From Corticimicrobacter sp040137905 (GTDB lineage Bacteria > Pseudomonadota > Gammaproteobacteria > Burkholderiales > Burkholderiaceae_B): DNA of 64,000 nucleotides. The notes beneath the pieces are model-generated. The model was not told the origin of the DNA. It was given only the letters and a program-made list of their open reading frames with translations, and did not search any database. The position numbers and the translations under genes are program-made. The first letter of the stretch is position 1. Each line of letters opens with the position of its first letter. Location of the stretch: positions 78,391 to 142,390 of the forward strand of contig NZ_JBEFDG010000071.1 of the NCBI RefSeq assembly GCF_040137905.1. Reading direction: 5' to 3'. Shown here in pieces: positions 17,720-26,104 of this stretch.

Positions 17720-18496
17720 ATGGCCGCCTTTAATACCGAACGCGTCTTGAGCGTTCACCACTGGAACGACACGCTCTTCACCTTCACCACGACTCGCGAT
17801 CCGGCCCTGCGCTTTCACAACGGCCATTTCGTGATGATCGGTCTGGAGGTCAATGGCAAGCCGCTGATGCGCGCCTACAGCATCGCCAGCGCCAACTACG
17901 AGGAAAACCTCGAGTTCTTCAGCATCAAGGTACCCGATGGCCCGCTGACCTCGCGGTTGCAGCATCTGCAGGTCGGTGATGAGATCCTGGTCAGCAAGAA
18001 GCCTGTCGGCACGCTGGTGGTCGATGATCTCAAACCCGGCAAGAATCTCTATCTGCTGGGCACGGGTACCGGCCTGGCACCGTTCATGAGCATCATCAAG
18101 GATCCCGAGGTCTACGATCGATTCGACAAGATCGTGCTGATCCATGGCGTGCGTTGGGTGAGCGAGCTGGCCTATGCCGATTTCATCGAAAAAGAACTGC
18201 CCGACAACGAGTTTTTTGGCGATGTCGTTCGTGAGAAGCTGATCTACTACCCGACGGTGACCCGCGAGGAATTCCGCAACACCGGCCGGATCACGACCCT
18301 GATCGAAAGCGGCAAGCTGGCCCAGGACATCGGTCTGCCGCAACTGAATCCGGAGCATGATCGTGTCATGCTGTGCGGCAGCCCGCAGATGCTGAACGAT
18401 CTGTGTGCGATGCTCGATGGCAGCGGTTTCGTGGTATCGCCCGGCGTCGGCCAACCCGGTGACTACGTCATCGAGCGCGCCTTCGTCGAGAAATAA
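17720..18496 (+). CDS. fpr: Ferredoxin/flavodoxin--NADP+ reductase
   Basis: A 258-residue FAD enzyme exchanging electrons between NADPH and ferredoxin or flavodoxin. The FAD-binding motif is RAYSIASANYEENLEFFSIKV. The NADP-binding part has LLGTGTGLAPFMSI and VMLCGSPQMLNDL, and the terminus is VEKl-type (FVEK), as in subclass I bacterial FPR. In this family the enzyme supports oxidative-stress responses, which suits the following recG-oxyR-dps group, although a strong hairpin separates it from ridA. No convincing Shine-Dalgarno is seen before the ATG. Confidence 0.94.
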   Translation: MAAFNTERVLSVHHWNDTLFTFTTTRDPALRFHNGHFVMIGLEVNGKPLMRAYSIASANYEENLEFFSIKVPDGPLTSRLQHLQVGDEILVSKKPVGTLVVDDLKPGKNLYLLGTGTGLAPFMSIIKDPEVYDRFDKIVLIHGVRWVSELAYADFIEKELPDNEFFGDVVREKLIYYPTVTREEFRNTGRITTLIESGKLAQDIGLPQLNPEHDRVMLCGSPQMLNDLCAMLDGSGFVVSPGVGQPGDYVIERAFVEK

Positions 18497-18527
18497 AGAG
18501 TCGGCCCGCTGCCGGGAAGGCTGTTAA

Positions 18528-18563
18528 AAATGACTATTGCATATTAAACTGCAATAGTCATTT
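18528..18563 (+). terminator. Strong inverted repeat between fpr and ridA (terminator or operator)
   Basis: Perfect 14-bp arms AAATGACTATTGCA (18528-18541) and TGCAATAGTCATTT (18550-18563) enclose an 8-base loop. The stem is AT-rich and followed only by TTTATT, so it is a poor classical terminator. It ends 15 bases before the ridA ATG, covering the ridA ribosome-binding region edge. It could terminate fpr, hide the ridA leader or bind a dimeric regulator. Confidence 0.6.
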
Positions 18564-18578
18564 ATTAATGGAGCTGTC

Positions 18579-18965
18579 ATGAGCAAGAAAATCATCCAGA
18601 CCAATGCCGCCCCGGCCGCTGTCGGCCCTTACTCCCAGGCTGTCGAAGCCCCCGCTGGCCGTACGGTCTACCTGTCCGGCCAGATCGGTCTCGAGCCCGA
18701 GACCGGCGAACTGGTTGCCGAGAATTTCGAGGCCCAGGTACGCCAGGCATTCGCCAATATGCAGGCCGTGATCGAAGCGGCGGGCGGTACGCTCGAGAAC
18801 ATCGTCAAGCTGACCCTGTTCCTCACCGATCTTGAGCGCTTTGCGGCAGCCAACGCCATCATGTCGGAACTGATTCCGCAGCCATACCCGGCCCGCTCCA
18901 CGGTAGGTGTCGTCAGCCTGCCCAAGGGTGCCCAGTTCGAAGTAGAAGCCATCATTGTCCTCTGA
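18579..18965 (+). CDS. ridA: RidA family reactive intermediate deaminase
   Basis: A 128-residue trimeric YjgF/YER057c/UK114 protein that hydrolyses reactive enamine/imine intermediates such as 2-aminoacrylate. Motifs are AAPAAVGPYSQAVEA, VYLSGQIGLEPETGEL, ENIVKLTLFLTDLERFA and YPARSTVGVVSLPKGAQFEVEAIIV. The last one includes the Arg and Glu residues that define active RidA. The stop codon overlaps the start of recG by one base (TGATG), so the two are probably coupled. Confidence 0.93.
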   Translation: MSKKIIQTNAAPAAVGPYSQAVEAPAGRTVYLSGQIGLEPETGELVAENFEAQVRQAFANMQAVIEAAGGTLENIVKLTLFLTDLERFAAANAIMSELIPQPYPARSTVGVVSLPKGAQFEVEAIIVL

Positions 18966-21094
18966 TGGCGCAAGGCTGTGCCGACATGCCCGTGGCGAAG
19001 GGAGGGGCGCATGCTGTCCGTCCCGCTGCGCGTCAGCGGCGGCACAGCGCACCTGATGAAAAATCTGCAACGGGTCGCCTGTTCCGCAAGCTCGGACTGG
19101 TCGAACCGATGGATTTCGTCCTGCACTTTCCCCTGCGCTACGAAGACGAGACCCGTATCGTGCCTGTGCGTGCCCTGCGCCCAGGTAGCTCGGCGCAGGT
19201 CGAGGGCGAGATACTCAGTCACGAGGTAAGCTACCGGCCACGCAAGCAGCTCAAGGCCGTGCTGAGTGATGGCGATGCGGAAATCACGCTGCGCTGGCTC
19301 AATTTCTATCCCAGCCAGGTCAAGCAGGTCGAACCCGGCATGCGTGTCCGTGCGCTGGGTGAAGTTCGCGGCGGCCTGTGGGGTTGTGAAATGGTACATC
19401 CTCGCGTCCGGCGCAGCGAGATACCGCTGCCCGAAGTCCTGACGCCGGTGTATCCCACCACATCGGGTCTGTCCCAGCCGGTGCTGCGCCAGGCGGTACT
19501 GCATGCGCTGGCCCAGGCAGACCTGAGCGATCCCTTGCCTGAAAGCGTACGCGAGCGCTATGGACTGATGCCATTCGGCGATGCTGTCTCGCAATTGCAT
19601 ACGCCCGGCCCGGGTGATACCGGCGATGGCATGGAATCCCAGACGCATCCGGCCTGGCTGCGCGTCAAGTTCGACGAACTTCTTGCCCAGCAACTGTCCA
19701 TGGCCGAAGCACGTGCCCTCAGGCAACACCAGCAGGCCTGGCCTCTGGTCGTGGCCCAGGATGCCGGTACGCTGCCGGCCCGCCTGCTGGCCCGCCTGCC
19801 TTTTGCCCTGACTGCCGCCCAGCGCAGGGTGGTCGACGATATTTGCCAGGACATGGCTCGCACCCATCCCATGCATCGTCTGCTGCAAGGGGATGTAGGC
19901 AGCGGCAAGACTGTGGTGGCGGCACTGGCGGCCGTACAGGCGATTGCCGCGGGTGCGCAGGTGGCCCTCATGGCTCCGACCGAAATCCTGGCCGAGCAAC
20001 ATTATCTCAAGCTCGACAGCTGGCTGGCACCGCTGGGTGTGACCACCGTGCTGCTCAATGGCCGACTGGGCCAGAAGGCGCGCCGCCTTGCCCAGGCCGC
20101 TATCGAGTCCGGTGAGGCTGCGCTGGTGATCGGTACGCAGGCACTCATCCAGGACAAGGTGTCGTTCAATCGACTGGGGCTGGTGATCGTGGATGAGCAG
20201 CATCGCTTTGGCGTGGGGCAGCGCCTCGCGCTCGGGCGCAAGGGCGAACAGGCTCCCGACGAGGGGGCCGTGTTGCCACACCAGTTGATGATGAGCGCCA
20301 CGCCGATTCCGCGCACGCTCGCCATGACTTATTTCTCGGATCTCGATGTGTCTGTCATCGATGAGCTTCCGCCCGGGCGCACGCCTGTCAAGACCAAGCT
20401 GATTGCCGAGCATCGCCGCGGCGAACTGGCCGAATACCTGGCCGACGCGGTGCGTGCGGGCCGACAGGCCTACTGGGTCTGCCCGCTGGTCGAGGAAAGC
20501 GAGGCCCTCGACCTGCAGAATGCCGTGGATACCCATGCCGGCCTGCAGGTGCTTTTGCCTGAATTGCGTATCGGCCTGGTCCATGGCCGTCTGCCCCAGG
20601 CCGAGAAAAGCGCCATCATGGATGCATTCAGGGCCGGGCAGATGGACATTCTGGTATCCACCACCGTGATCGAGGTGGGTGTGGATGTGCCCAATGCCAG
20701 CACCATGGTGATCGAGCATGCCGAACGGTTCGGACTGGCGCAACTGCATCAGTTGCGCGGGCGGGTGGGGCGCGGCAGCGCAGCCTCGATCTGCGTGCTG
20801 CTGTACCAGGCACCGCTGTCGCAAGTGGCGCGCCAACGGCTGCGTGCCATGTTCGAGACGGAAGATGGTTTTGAGATTGCCCGCAGGGATCTGGAGCTGC
20901 GGGGGCCGGGCGAATTTTTGGGCGTCCGGCAGTCGGGTGTGGCATTGCTGCGTTTTGCCGATCTGCAGGCAGACGCGGAGCTGGCCGAGCAGGCCCGCGA
21001 TGCCGCATCCTATCTGAGGCAGGCCTGTCCAGAGGCCGCACGGGCTCACCTGCAGCGCTGGCTGCGCGGCAGGGAAGACTATTTGAGGACTTGA
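18965..21094 (+). CDS. recG: ATP-dependent DNA helicase RecG
   Basis: A 709-residue helicase that remodels stalled replication forks and Holliday junctions. The N-terminal wedge domain begins near ATGRLFRKLGLVEPMDFVLHFP. Helicase motifs are Walker A LLQGDVGSGKT, MAPTEILAEQHY, DEQHRFGV (DExH), SATPIPRTLAM, STTVIEVGVDVPNA and QLRGRVGRG. The C-terminal TRG-like motif region is DLELRGPGEFLGVRQSG. The first about 30 residues are family-atypical, so a later start is possible, but the overlap with ridA supports 18965. The stop lies 8 bases before oxyR. Confidence 0.94.
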   Translation: MAQGCADMPVAKGGAHAVRPAARQRRHSAPDEKSATGRLFRKLGLVEPMDFVLHFPLRYEDETRIVPVRALRPGSSAQVEGEILSHEVSYRPRKQLKAVLSDGDAEITLRWLNFYPSQVKQVEPGMRVRALGEVRGGLWGCEMVHPRVRRSEIPLPEVLTPVYPTTSGLSQPVLRQAVLHALAQADLSDPLPESVRERYGLMPFGDAVSQLHTPGPGDTGDGMESQTHPAWLRVKFDELLAQQLSMAEARALRQHQQAWPLVVAQDAGTLPARLLARLPFALTAAQRRVVDDICQDMARTHPMHRLLQGDVGSGKTVVAALAAVQAIAAGAQVALMAPTEILAEQHYLKLDSWLAPLGVTTVLLNGRLGQKARRLAQAAIESGEAALVIGTQALIQDKVSFNRLGLVIVDEQHRFGVGQRLALGRKGEQAPDEGAVLPHQLMMSATPIPRTLAMTYFSDLDVSVIDELPPGRTPVKTKLIAEHRRGELAEYLADAVRAGRQAYWVCPLVEESEALDLQNAVDTHAGLQVLLPELRIGLVHGRLPQAEKSAIMDAFRAGQMDILVSTTVIEVGVDVPNASTMVIEHAERFGLAQLHQLRGRVGRGSAASICVLLYQAPLSQVARQRLRAMFETEDGFEIARRDLELRGPGEFLGVRQSGVALLRFADLQADAELAEQARDAASYLRQACPEAARAHLQRWLRGREDYLRT

Positions 21095-21099
21095 AGAAA

Positions 21100-22068
21100 A
21101 TGACTCTGACCGAATTGAAATATATCGTGGCGGTCGCCAGGGAACGACACTTCGGCCGTGCGGCCGAAGCCTGTTTCGTCAGCCAGCCGACCCTGTCGGT
21201 CGCCATCCGCAAGCTGGAAGACGAACTTGAGGTTACGCTGTTCGAACGGGGTGGCAGCGAAGTCTCCGTCACACCCATCGGCGAGCGTATCGTGGCACAG
21301 GCCCAGAAGGTCCTTGAGGAAAGTGCCAACCTCAGGGAAATCGCCCGCCAGGGGCATGATCCCCTGATCGGGCCGCTGCGTGTCGGCGTGATCCATACCA
21401 TTGGTCCTTATCTGCTGCCCAGGCTGGTGCCTGAACAGATCCGCCGCACCCCGACGATGCCGTTGATCCTGCAGGAGAACTTTACTTCCAAGCTGATCGA
21501 ATTGCTGCGCCAGGGAGAACTCGACTGCGCCATCATGGCATTGCCGCTGCCCGAAGCAGGACTCACGCTGCGACCGTTGTACGATGAGCCATTCACCGTG
21601 GCAGTGCCGTGCGGGCACCCCTGGTCGGAGCGTCGCAGCATTGGTGCGGAAGAGCTGAAAGATGAAACCATGCTGCTGCTGGGGAATGGCCACTGTTTCA
21701 GGGATCAGGTACTGGAAGTCTGCCCGGAACTGTCTGGCTATTCCGCCAGCAGCGATGGCATCCAGCGCACCTTTGAAGGTTCCTCGCTCGAAACCATACG
21801 GCACATGGTGGCGGCAGGTATCGGTGTAACCGTACTGCCCGCCTCATCGATGAGTTTGCCACACAGCGGGCCGGAGCTGCTGAGCTATATCCCGTTCGAG
21901 CAGCCCGTACCGGAACGTCGTATCGTACTGGCATGGCGCAAAAGCTTTCCCCGCCTGGCCGCGATCCAGAAGCTGTCCGAGTCGGTACTGGCGTGCGGAT
22001 TGCCTGGCGTCACGATGCTGGAGGGCGTCACCGAAACGGGTGAGCTGGCAGCAGCAGTAGTATCCTAG
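21100..22068 (+). CDS. oxyR: Hydrogen peroxide-sensing LysR regulator OxyR
   Basis: A 322-residue LysR-type regulator. The N-terminal winged helix is MTLTELKYIVAVARERHFGRAAEACFVSQPTLSVAIRKLE. The redox switch GNGHCFRDQVLEVC places Cys199 and Cys208 exactly at the E. coli OxyR numbers, so disulfide activation by peroxide is expected. I start at the ATG 21100 rather than the TTG at 21091 inside the recG stop region. recG-oxyR linkage is known in Pseudomonas. dps, a typical OxyR target, is directly downstream. Confidence 0.95.
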   Translation: MTLTELKYIVAVARERHFGRAAEACFVSQPTLSVAIRKLEDELEVTLFERGGSEVSVTPIGERIVAQAQKVLEESANLREIARQGHDPLIGPLRVGVIHTIGPYLLPRLVPEQIRRTPTMPLILQENFTSKLIELLRQGELDCAIMALPLPEAGLTLRPLYDEPFTVAVPCGHPWSERRSIGAEELKDETMLLLGNGHCFRDQVLEVCPELSGYSASSDGIQRTFEGSSLETIRHMVAAGIGVTVLPASSMSLPHSGPELLSYIPFEQPVPERRIVLAWRKSFPRLAAIQKLSESVLACGLPGVTMLEGVTETGELAAAVVS

Positions 22069-22110
22069 TCGTACGCGGCGCATAACAGCGTATCGCGACA
22101 CTCATCAGTC

Positions 22111-22133
22111 AAGGGCGGTGCATCGCCTTTTTT
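22111..22133 (+). terminator. Hairpin with U-tract between oxyR and dps
   Basis: A short GC stem (AGGGCG / CGCCTT with one G-U pair) around gtgcat is followed by six T. It looks like an intrinsic terminator for recG-oxyR. It ends only about 20 bases before the dps start, so it also lies in any dps leader that begins upstream. Confidence 0.55.
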
Positions 22134-22154
22134 GAAAAATACAGGAGCATGTCC

Positions 22155-22673
22155 ATGGCCAAAGCATCCAAATCCACTACCAAGCGTACCGCCACGACGG
22201 CCTCGGTACGGATCGATATCGGCATTTCCGACAAGGATCGTGCCGCCATCGCTCAGGAACTGTCCAAGTTGCTGGCGGATTCGTACACGCTGTATCTGAT
22301 GACCCACAATTTCCACTGGAATGTGACCGGTCCCCTGTTCAATACCCTGCATACCATGTTCATGGAGCAATACACCGAGCAGTGGAATGCCCTCGACGAA
22401 ATCGCCGAACGTATCCGTGCCCTGGGTCACTATGCCCCCGGTACCTACCGCGAATACAGCAAGCTGAGTTCGATCGAGGAGCCTGAATCGGTTCCTGAGG
22501 CACTGGACATGATTCGCCTGCTGGTCAAGGGGAACGAATCGGTTGCCAAGACCGCCCGTGCCGCCTTCAAGCATGTCGACGAGGCCAATGACCAGCCCAG
22601 CGCCGACCTGCTCACGCGCCGCCTCGACATACACGAAAAGAACGCCTGGATGCTGCGCAGCTTGCTGCAGTAA
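22155..22673 (+). CDS. dps: Dps DNA-binding ferritin-like protein
   Basis: A 172-residue dodecameric mini-ferritin that oxidises Fe(II) with peroxide and protects DNA. A Lys/Thr/Ser-rich tail (MAKASKSTTKRTATT) probably binds DNA. The ferroxidase site motifs are HNFHWNVTGPLF and, further on, LDEIAERIRALG. AGGAG (22143-22147) is seven bases from the ATG at 22155 but only one base from the ATG at 22149, so I prefer 22155. Position after oxyR suggests peroxide induction. Confidence 0.93.
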   Translation: MAKASKSTTKRTATTASVRIDIGISDKDRAAIAQELSKLLADSYTLYLMTHNFHWNVTGPLFNTLHTMFMEQYTEQWNALDEIAERIRALGHYAPGTYREYSKLSSIEEPESVPEALDMIRLLVKGNESVAKTARAAFKHVDEANDQPSADLLTRRLDIHEKNAWMLRSLLQ

Positions 22674-22696
22674 TTCCGACGCCAGGGGCAACGGCC

Positions 22697-23209
22697 GTGG
22701 CCGTACCGCAAAACAGGCAGGCGCTGCTTGATGCGATCCGCACGACCTACCGGAAGCTGGCAACTGATCTTGCCAGCATTCCGCCCGAGTATGCCCGTAT
22801 TGCCACCATGGAGGGACATGCCCAGGGCACCTACATGAGCGTGGCCGATCTCGTTGCATACCTGATCGGCTGGAACCTGCTGGTACTGAAATGGTGCAAT
22901 GCCAGGTCCAGTGGACAGCCGGTGGATTTTCCCGAGACCGGCTACAAGTGGAATGAGCTGGGACGCCTGGCGCAAAAATTCTATGCCGATCAGGCGAATG
23001 TCGCCTATCCCGAACTGCTGCAGCAATTCGAGCAAGTGCATGGCCGCATCCTCTCGCTGGTCGAGGCGGAAAGCGATGCGGCTCTGTATGGCACACCCTG
23101 GTATGAAAAATATACCCTGGGTCGGATGATCCAGCTCAATACCGCATCGCCGTATGCCAACGCACGTGGCCGGCTGCGCAAGTGGAAGAAGGCCAGCGGC
23201 ATCGGCTGA
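22697..23209 (+). CDS. ClbS/DfsB-family four-helix bundle protein
   Basis: A 170-residue protein that begins at a GTG (MAVPQNRQALLDAIRTTYRKL), with AGGGG upstream. The pattern YMSVADLVAYLIGWNLLVLKW, FPETGYKWNELGRLAQKFY and the C-terminal PYANARGRLRKWKK is that of the ClbS/DfsB family (DUF1706), a DinB-like four-helix bundle. ClbS itself protects E. coli against colibactin by hydrolysing it. Most family members in other genomes have no known substrate. It lies 23 bases after dps and may be co-transcribed with it. Confidence 0.83.
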   Translation: MAVPQNRQALLDAIRTTYRKLATDLASIPPEYARIATMEGHAQGTYMSVADLVAYLIGWNLLVLKWCNARSSGQPVDFPETGYKWNELGRLAQKFYADQANVAYPELLQQFEQVHGRILSLVEAESDAALYGTPWYEKYTLGRMIQLNTASPYANARGRLRKWKKASGIG

Positions 23210-23281
23210 CTGCCAGTGCCAGTGCCAAAATATCTGGGCACTCACAGAGAAACGATGCCGCAAAAGACGCGGCTTCACACC

Positions 23282-24106
23282 TCAACCAGCCCGTGCCCGG
23301 GCCTCTTGACGCCATTCCATCCCGGTCTTGACCATCAGCGTCAGCAGGGCGATGGAGGTCAGCAGCGCAGCCGCCGTAAAGGCTGCAACGGCCTTGTTGT
23401 CATCGTTGAGCTGCTCGATCAGCAGGGGCAGCGTCAGGGTCTTGCCGCGGATGGCTCCGGACACCACCGACACCGCGCCGAACTCGCCCACGGCACGGGC
23501 ATTGGTAATCGCCACGCCATAGAGCAGCGCCCACTTGATCTTGGGCAGCGTGACCCGGCTGAAGATCTGCCAGCCGCTGGCACCGAGCGTCAGAGCGGCA
23601 TGTTCCTCGTCCGAGCCCTGCGACTGCATCAGCGGGATCAATATTCGTGCCACGAAAGGCGATGTCACGAAAATCGTCACCATGACGATGCCCGGCCAGG
23701 CGAACATGAGCTGGATATCGTGACGGTAGAGCCAGCCGCCGAAAGTGCTCTCCATGCCATAGACCACCAGATAGCACAGGCCGGCCACGACCGGCGAGGT
23801 CGCGTAGGGAATGTCGATCAGCGTCATCAGCAGGCGGCGGCCCCGGAAGTCGTAGTTCGTCACGCACCAGGCCAGCAGGATACCGAAGACGACATTGATC
23901 GGAATGGTAATGACGGCAGCCAGCAGCGTCAGGCCGATGGCATGGCGCATGTCGCCGTCGAGCACGTTGTCGACGAATGCCGCCCAGCCCGCGCTGAACG
24001 CCTTGACGAAAATAAGGGTCAGGGGCAGGACCAGCAACAGACCCGCCACGCTTACCCCGAGGGCGATCAGCGTCCATTGTTGCCAGGTGCGGGGTTTGCG
24101 CATCAT
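23282..24106 (-). CDS. cysW: Sulfate ABC transporter permease CysW
   Basis: A 274-residue BPD permease with about six membrane helices. The ATG at 24106 overlaps the cysT stop (ATGA), which fixes the start better than the longer frame from 24151. The EAA loop is EEHAALTLGASGWQIFSRVTLPKIKW, and the typical GEFGAVSVVSG and LPLLIEQLNDD of CysW are present. It forms the membrane channel for sulfate/thiosulfate with CysT. No cysA follows; the next gene is the convergent ClbS-like gene. Confidence 0.93.
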   Translation of the reverse strand: MMRKPRTWQQWTLIALGVSVAGLLLVLPLTLIFVKAFSAGWAAFVDNVLDGDMRHAIGLTLLAAVITIPINVVFGILLAWCVTNYDFRGRRLLMTLIDIPYATSPVVAGLCYLVVYGMESTFGGWLYRHDIQLMFAWPGIVMVTIFVTSPFVARILIPLMQSQGSDEEHAALTLGASGWQIFSRVTLPKIKWALLYGVAITNARAVGEFGAVSVVSGAIRGKTLTLPLLIEQLNDDNKAVAAFTAAALLTSIALLTLMVKTGMEWRQEARARAG

Positions 24107-24981
24107 GACTGCTTTCCTTTCTGCCAGGGCAGTATCCAGCCCTGCAGCCATTGCAGGCCGAACAGCAGCAGCAGCGAGGCCGCGAGTACCACTGAGGCAA
24201 TGGCGGCAGCCATGCCGTACTCGTATTCGGCCAGCCTGAAGAAAATCATCAGCGAGGTCACTTCTGTCTTGAAGGGAATGTTGCCGGCGATCATGACAAC
24301 TGCGCCGAACTCCCCGAGACTGCGGATGAAGGCCTGCGACATCCCGGTCATGAGCGCTGGCGTCAGGGCTGGCAGGATGACTCGGAAAAACACCTGTGCA
24401 TGCCCCGCACCGAGTGATTGGGCTGCCTCCTCATATTCGGTACCGATATCGGCCAGCACGGGCTGGATCGAGCGTACGATGAAGGGCAGGCTGGTGAAGA
24501 TCATGGCGATCACCAGGCCCGGATAGGCGTAGGCGATCTTGATGCCATAGGGCGCGAACCACTGGCCCAGCCAGCCATTGGGGGACAGCAGCACGGCCAG
24601 TGTCAGGCCGGCCACCGCCGTGGGCAGGGCAAAGGGCAGGTCGATCAGGGCATCGAGCAGGCGCCGCCCCGGAAAATCGTAGCGCACCAGTATCCAGGCC
24701 AGCAGCATGCCGACCAGGGTGACGAAGACCGTGGACCAGAATGCACTGGAAATGGTGACCCGGTAGCTGGCCAGCACACGGGCGTCGGTGACGGCGCGCC
24801 AGTACTGATTCCAGCTCATATCGCTGACATAGACCAGCAACGCCGACAGCGGCAGCAGGATGACCAGCGAGATGAACAGGGTGCTGACACCGAAACTCAG
24901 TCCGAAGCCGGGCAGGGTAGGGTGGCGCAGAAAAAAGCGGGGCATGAAATATGCAACGCCTGATGCAGCGGTCAAGCGCAT
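24103..24981 (-). CDS. cysT: Sulfate ABC transporter permease CysT
   Basis: A 292-residue permease. The ATG at 24981 is preceded by AAGGA; an internal ATG at 24945 lacks one. The family sequence LPGFGLSFGVSTLFISLVILLPL precedes the first helix, followed by DFPGRRLLDALIDLPFALPTAVAGLTL. The EAA loop is EEAAQSLGAGHAQVFFRVILP, and GEFGAVVMIAGN matches CysT. It sits between sbp and cysW, 33 bases after the sbp stop. Confidence 0.94.
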   Translation of the reverse strand: MRLTAASGVAYFMPRFFLRHPTLPGFGLSFGVSTLFISLVILLPLSALLVYVSDMSWNQYWRAVTDARVLASYRVTISSAFWSTVFVTLVGMLLAWILVRYDFPGRRLLDALIDLPFALPTAVAGLTLAVLLSPNGWLGQWFAPYGIKIAYAYPGLVIAMIFTSLPFIVRSIQPVLADIGTEYEEAAQSLGAGHAQVFFRVILPALTPALMTGMSQAFIRSLGEFGAVVMIAGNIPFKTEVTSLMIFFRLAEYEYGMAAAIASVVLAASLLLLFGLQWLQGWILPWQKGKQS

Positions 24982-25014
24982 CAGGCGATCCTTACGGTGA
25001 AGAAGACCGGTAGT

Positions 25015-26028
25015 TTACTTCTTGCCGGCAGCCAGCAGTTGGTCGAGCTGGGCGTTCGAGGCAAAATGCGTTTCGGTGATCTTGTCCCAGGAACCGATCA
25101 ATTCCTGCGGATTGAGCAGGCGAATCTCGGGGAAGCGGTCGGCATTGGCCTTGAGGGCCTCGGCATCATGCACACGGTAGTTGAAACCGGCCAGCAGGGC
25201 CTGGATTTCAGGCGTGTACTGGTACTGGAGGTATTCGGTGGCCAGTTCGCGGGTGCCTTTCTCATCGACGACCTTGTCCACCACGGCAACCGGGAATTCG
25301 GCCAGCACGCTGACCGGCGGCACCACGACCTCGAACTCCTCGGCCTTGAACTCATCGCTGTTGGCGATATTGTTGACTTCGGATTCGAACGTCAGCAGCA
25401 CGTCACCCTGATTGTTCTGGGCAAAGGCGACGGTCGCGCCGCGGCCCCCGGTAGGGAAGCTTTCGACGTTGGACAGAAGTTTGCCGACGAATTCCTGGGT
25501 CTTGGCCTCGTCGCCATTGAACTTCTCGTTGGCATAGAGCCAGGCACCCAGGTAGCTGTAGCGTGCATTGCCCGAGGTCTTGGGGTTGGGGAACACGAGG
25601 CTCACATCATCGCGAACCAGATCGTCCCAGTTCTTGATGTTCTTGGGGTTGCCCTTGCGCACCAGGAACGCGATGGTGCTGTAGTAGGGCGAGCTGTTGT
25701 TGGGCAGGGCCTGTTGCCAGTCGGCACGGATCAGGCCATTCTTGGCCAGCACATCGACATCGGGTACCTGATTGAAGGTAACCACATCTGCCTTGAGACC
25801 CTGCAGGATCGCACGGGCCTGCCGTGAGCTGCCGGCGAAGGACTGGTCGATCTTCAGATCCTGGCCGGTCTTTTCTTTCCAGTGTGCCTCGAACTTGGGA
25901 TTGATTTCGGCAAACAGTTCGCGGGCGATATCGTAGGACGTGTTGAGCAGCGTGGTCTGTTGTGCGGATGCGACCTGACCACCAAGCGCGGCGGCAACGA
26001 GCGAGACGCCGATGAGTTTCTTGATCAT
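25015..26028 (-). CDS. sbp: Periplasmic sulfate-binding protein
   Basis: A 337-residue sulfate-binding protein. The signal peptide is about residues 1-22 (MIKKLIGVSLVAAALGGQVASAQQ). The family core motifs are LLNTSYDIARELFAEINPKF, DQSFAGSSRQARAI and DVVTFNQVPDVDVLA. NPKTSGNARYSYLGAW and GGRGATVAF, which line the anion site, follow. It is the first gene of sbp-cysT-cysW. An AT-rich promoter and a 27-bp palindrome lie just upstream. Confidence 0.95.
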   Translation of the reverse strand: MIKKLIGVSLVAAALGGQVASAQQTTLLNTSYDIARELFAEINPKFEAHWKEKTGQDLKIDQSFAGSSRQARAILQGLKADVVTFNQVPDVDVLAKNGLIRADWQQALPNNSSPYYSTIAFLVRKGNPKNIKNWDDLVRDDVSLVFPNPKTSGNARYSYLGAWLYANEKFNGDEAKTQEFVGKLLSNVESFPTGGRGATVAFAQNNQGDVLLTFESEVNNIANSDEFKAEEFEVVVPPVSVLAEFPVAVVDKVVDEKGTRELATEYLQYQYTPEIQALLAGFNYRVHDAEALKANADRFPEIRLLNPQELIGSWDKITETHFASNAQLDQLLAAGKK

Positions 26029-26104
26029 GTTTCGGTTCCTGGGTATGAAGAGGCGTCTTTTCAGACATTGGCGTTATATTGCCTGCGCTTTTCGATGACC
26101 AGAA

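Noticed and set aside
18668..21049. A 793-codon open frame antisense to ridA/recG
   Set aside because: This is a codon-bias shadow of recG with no domain signature or start signal.
23210..23281. Short direct repeats (CAGTGC) and small stems between clbS-like gene and cysW
   Set aside because: The stems have five or six pairs and no U-tract, too weak to call a terminator.
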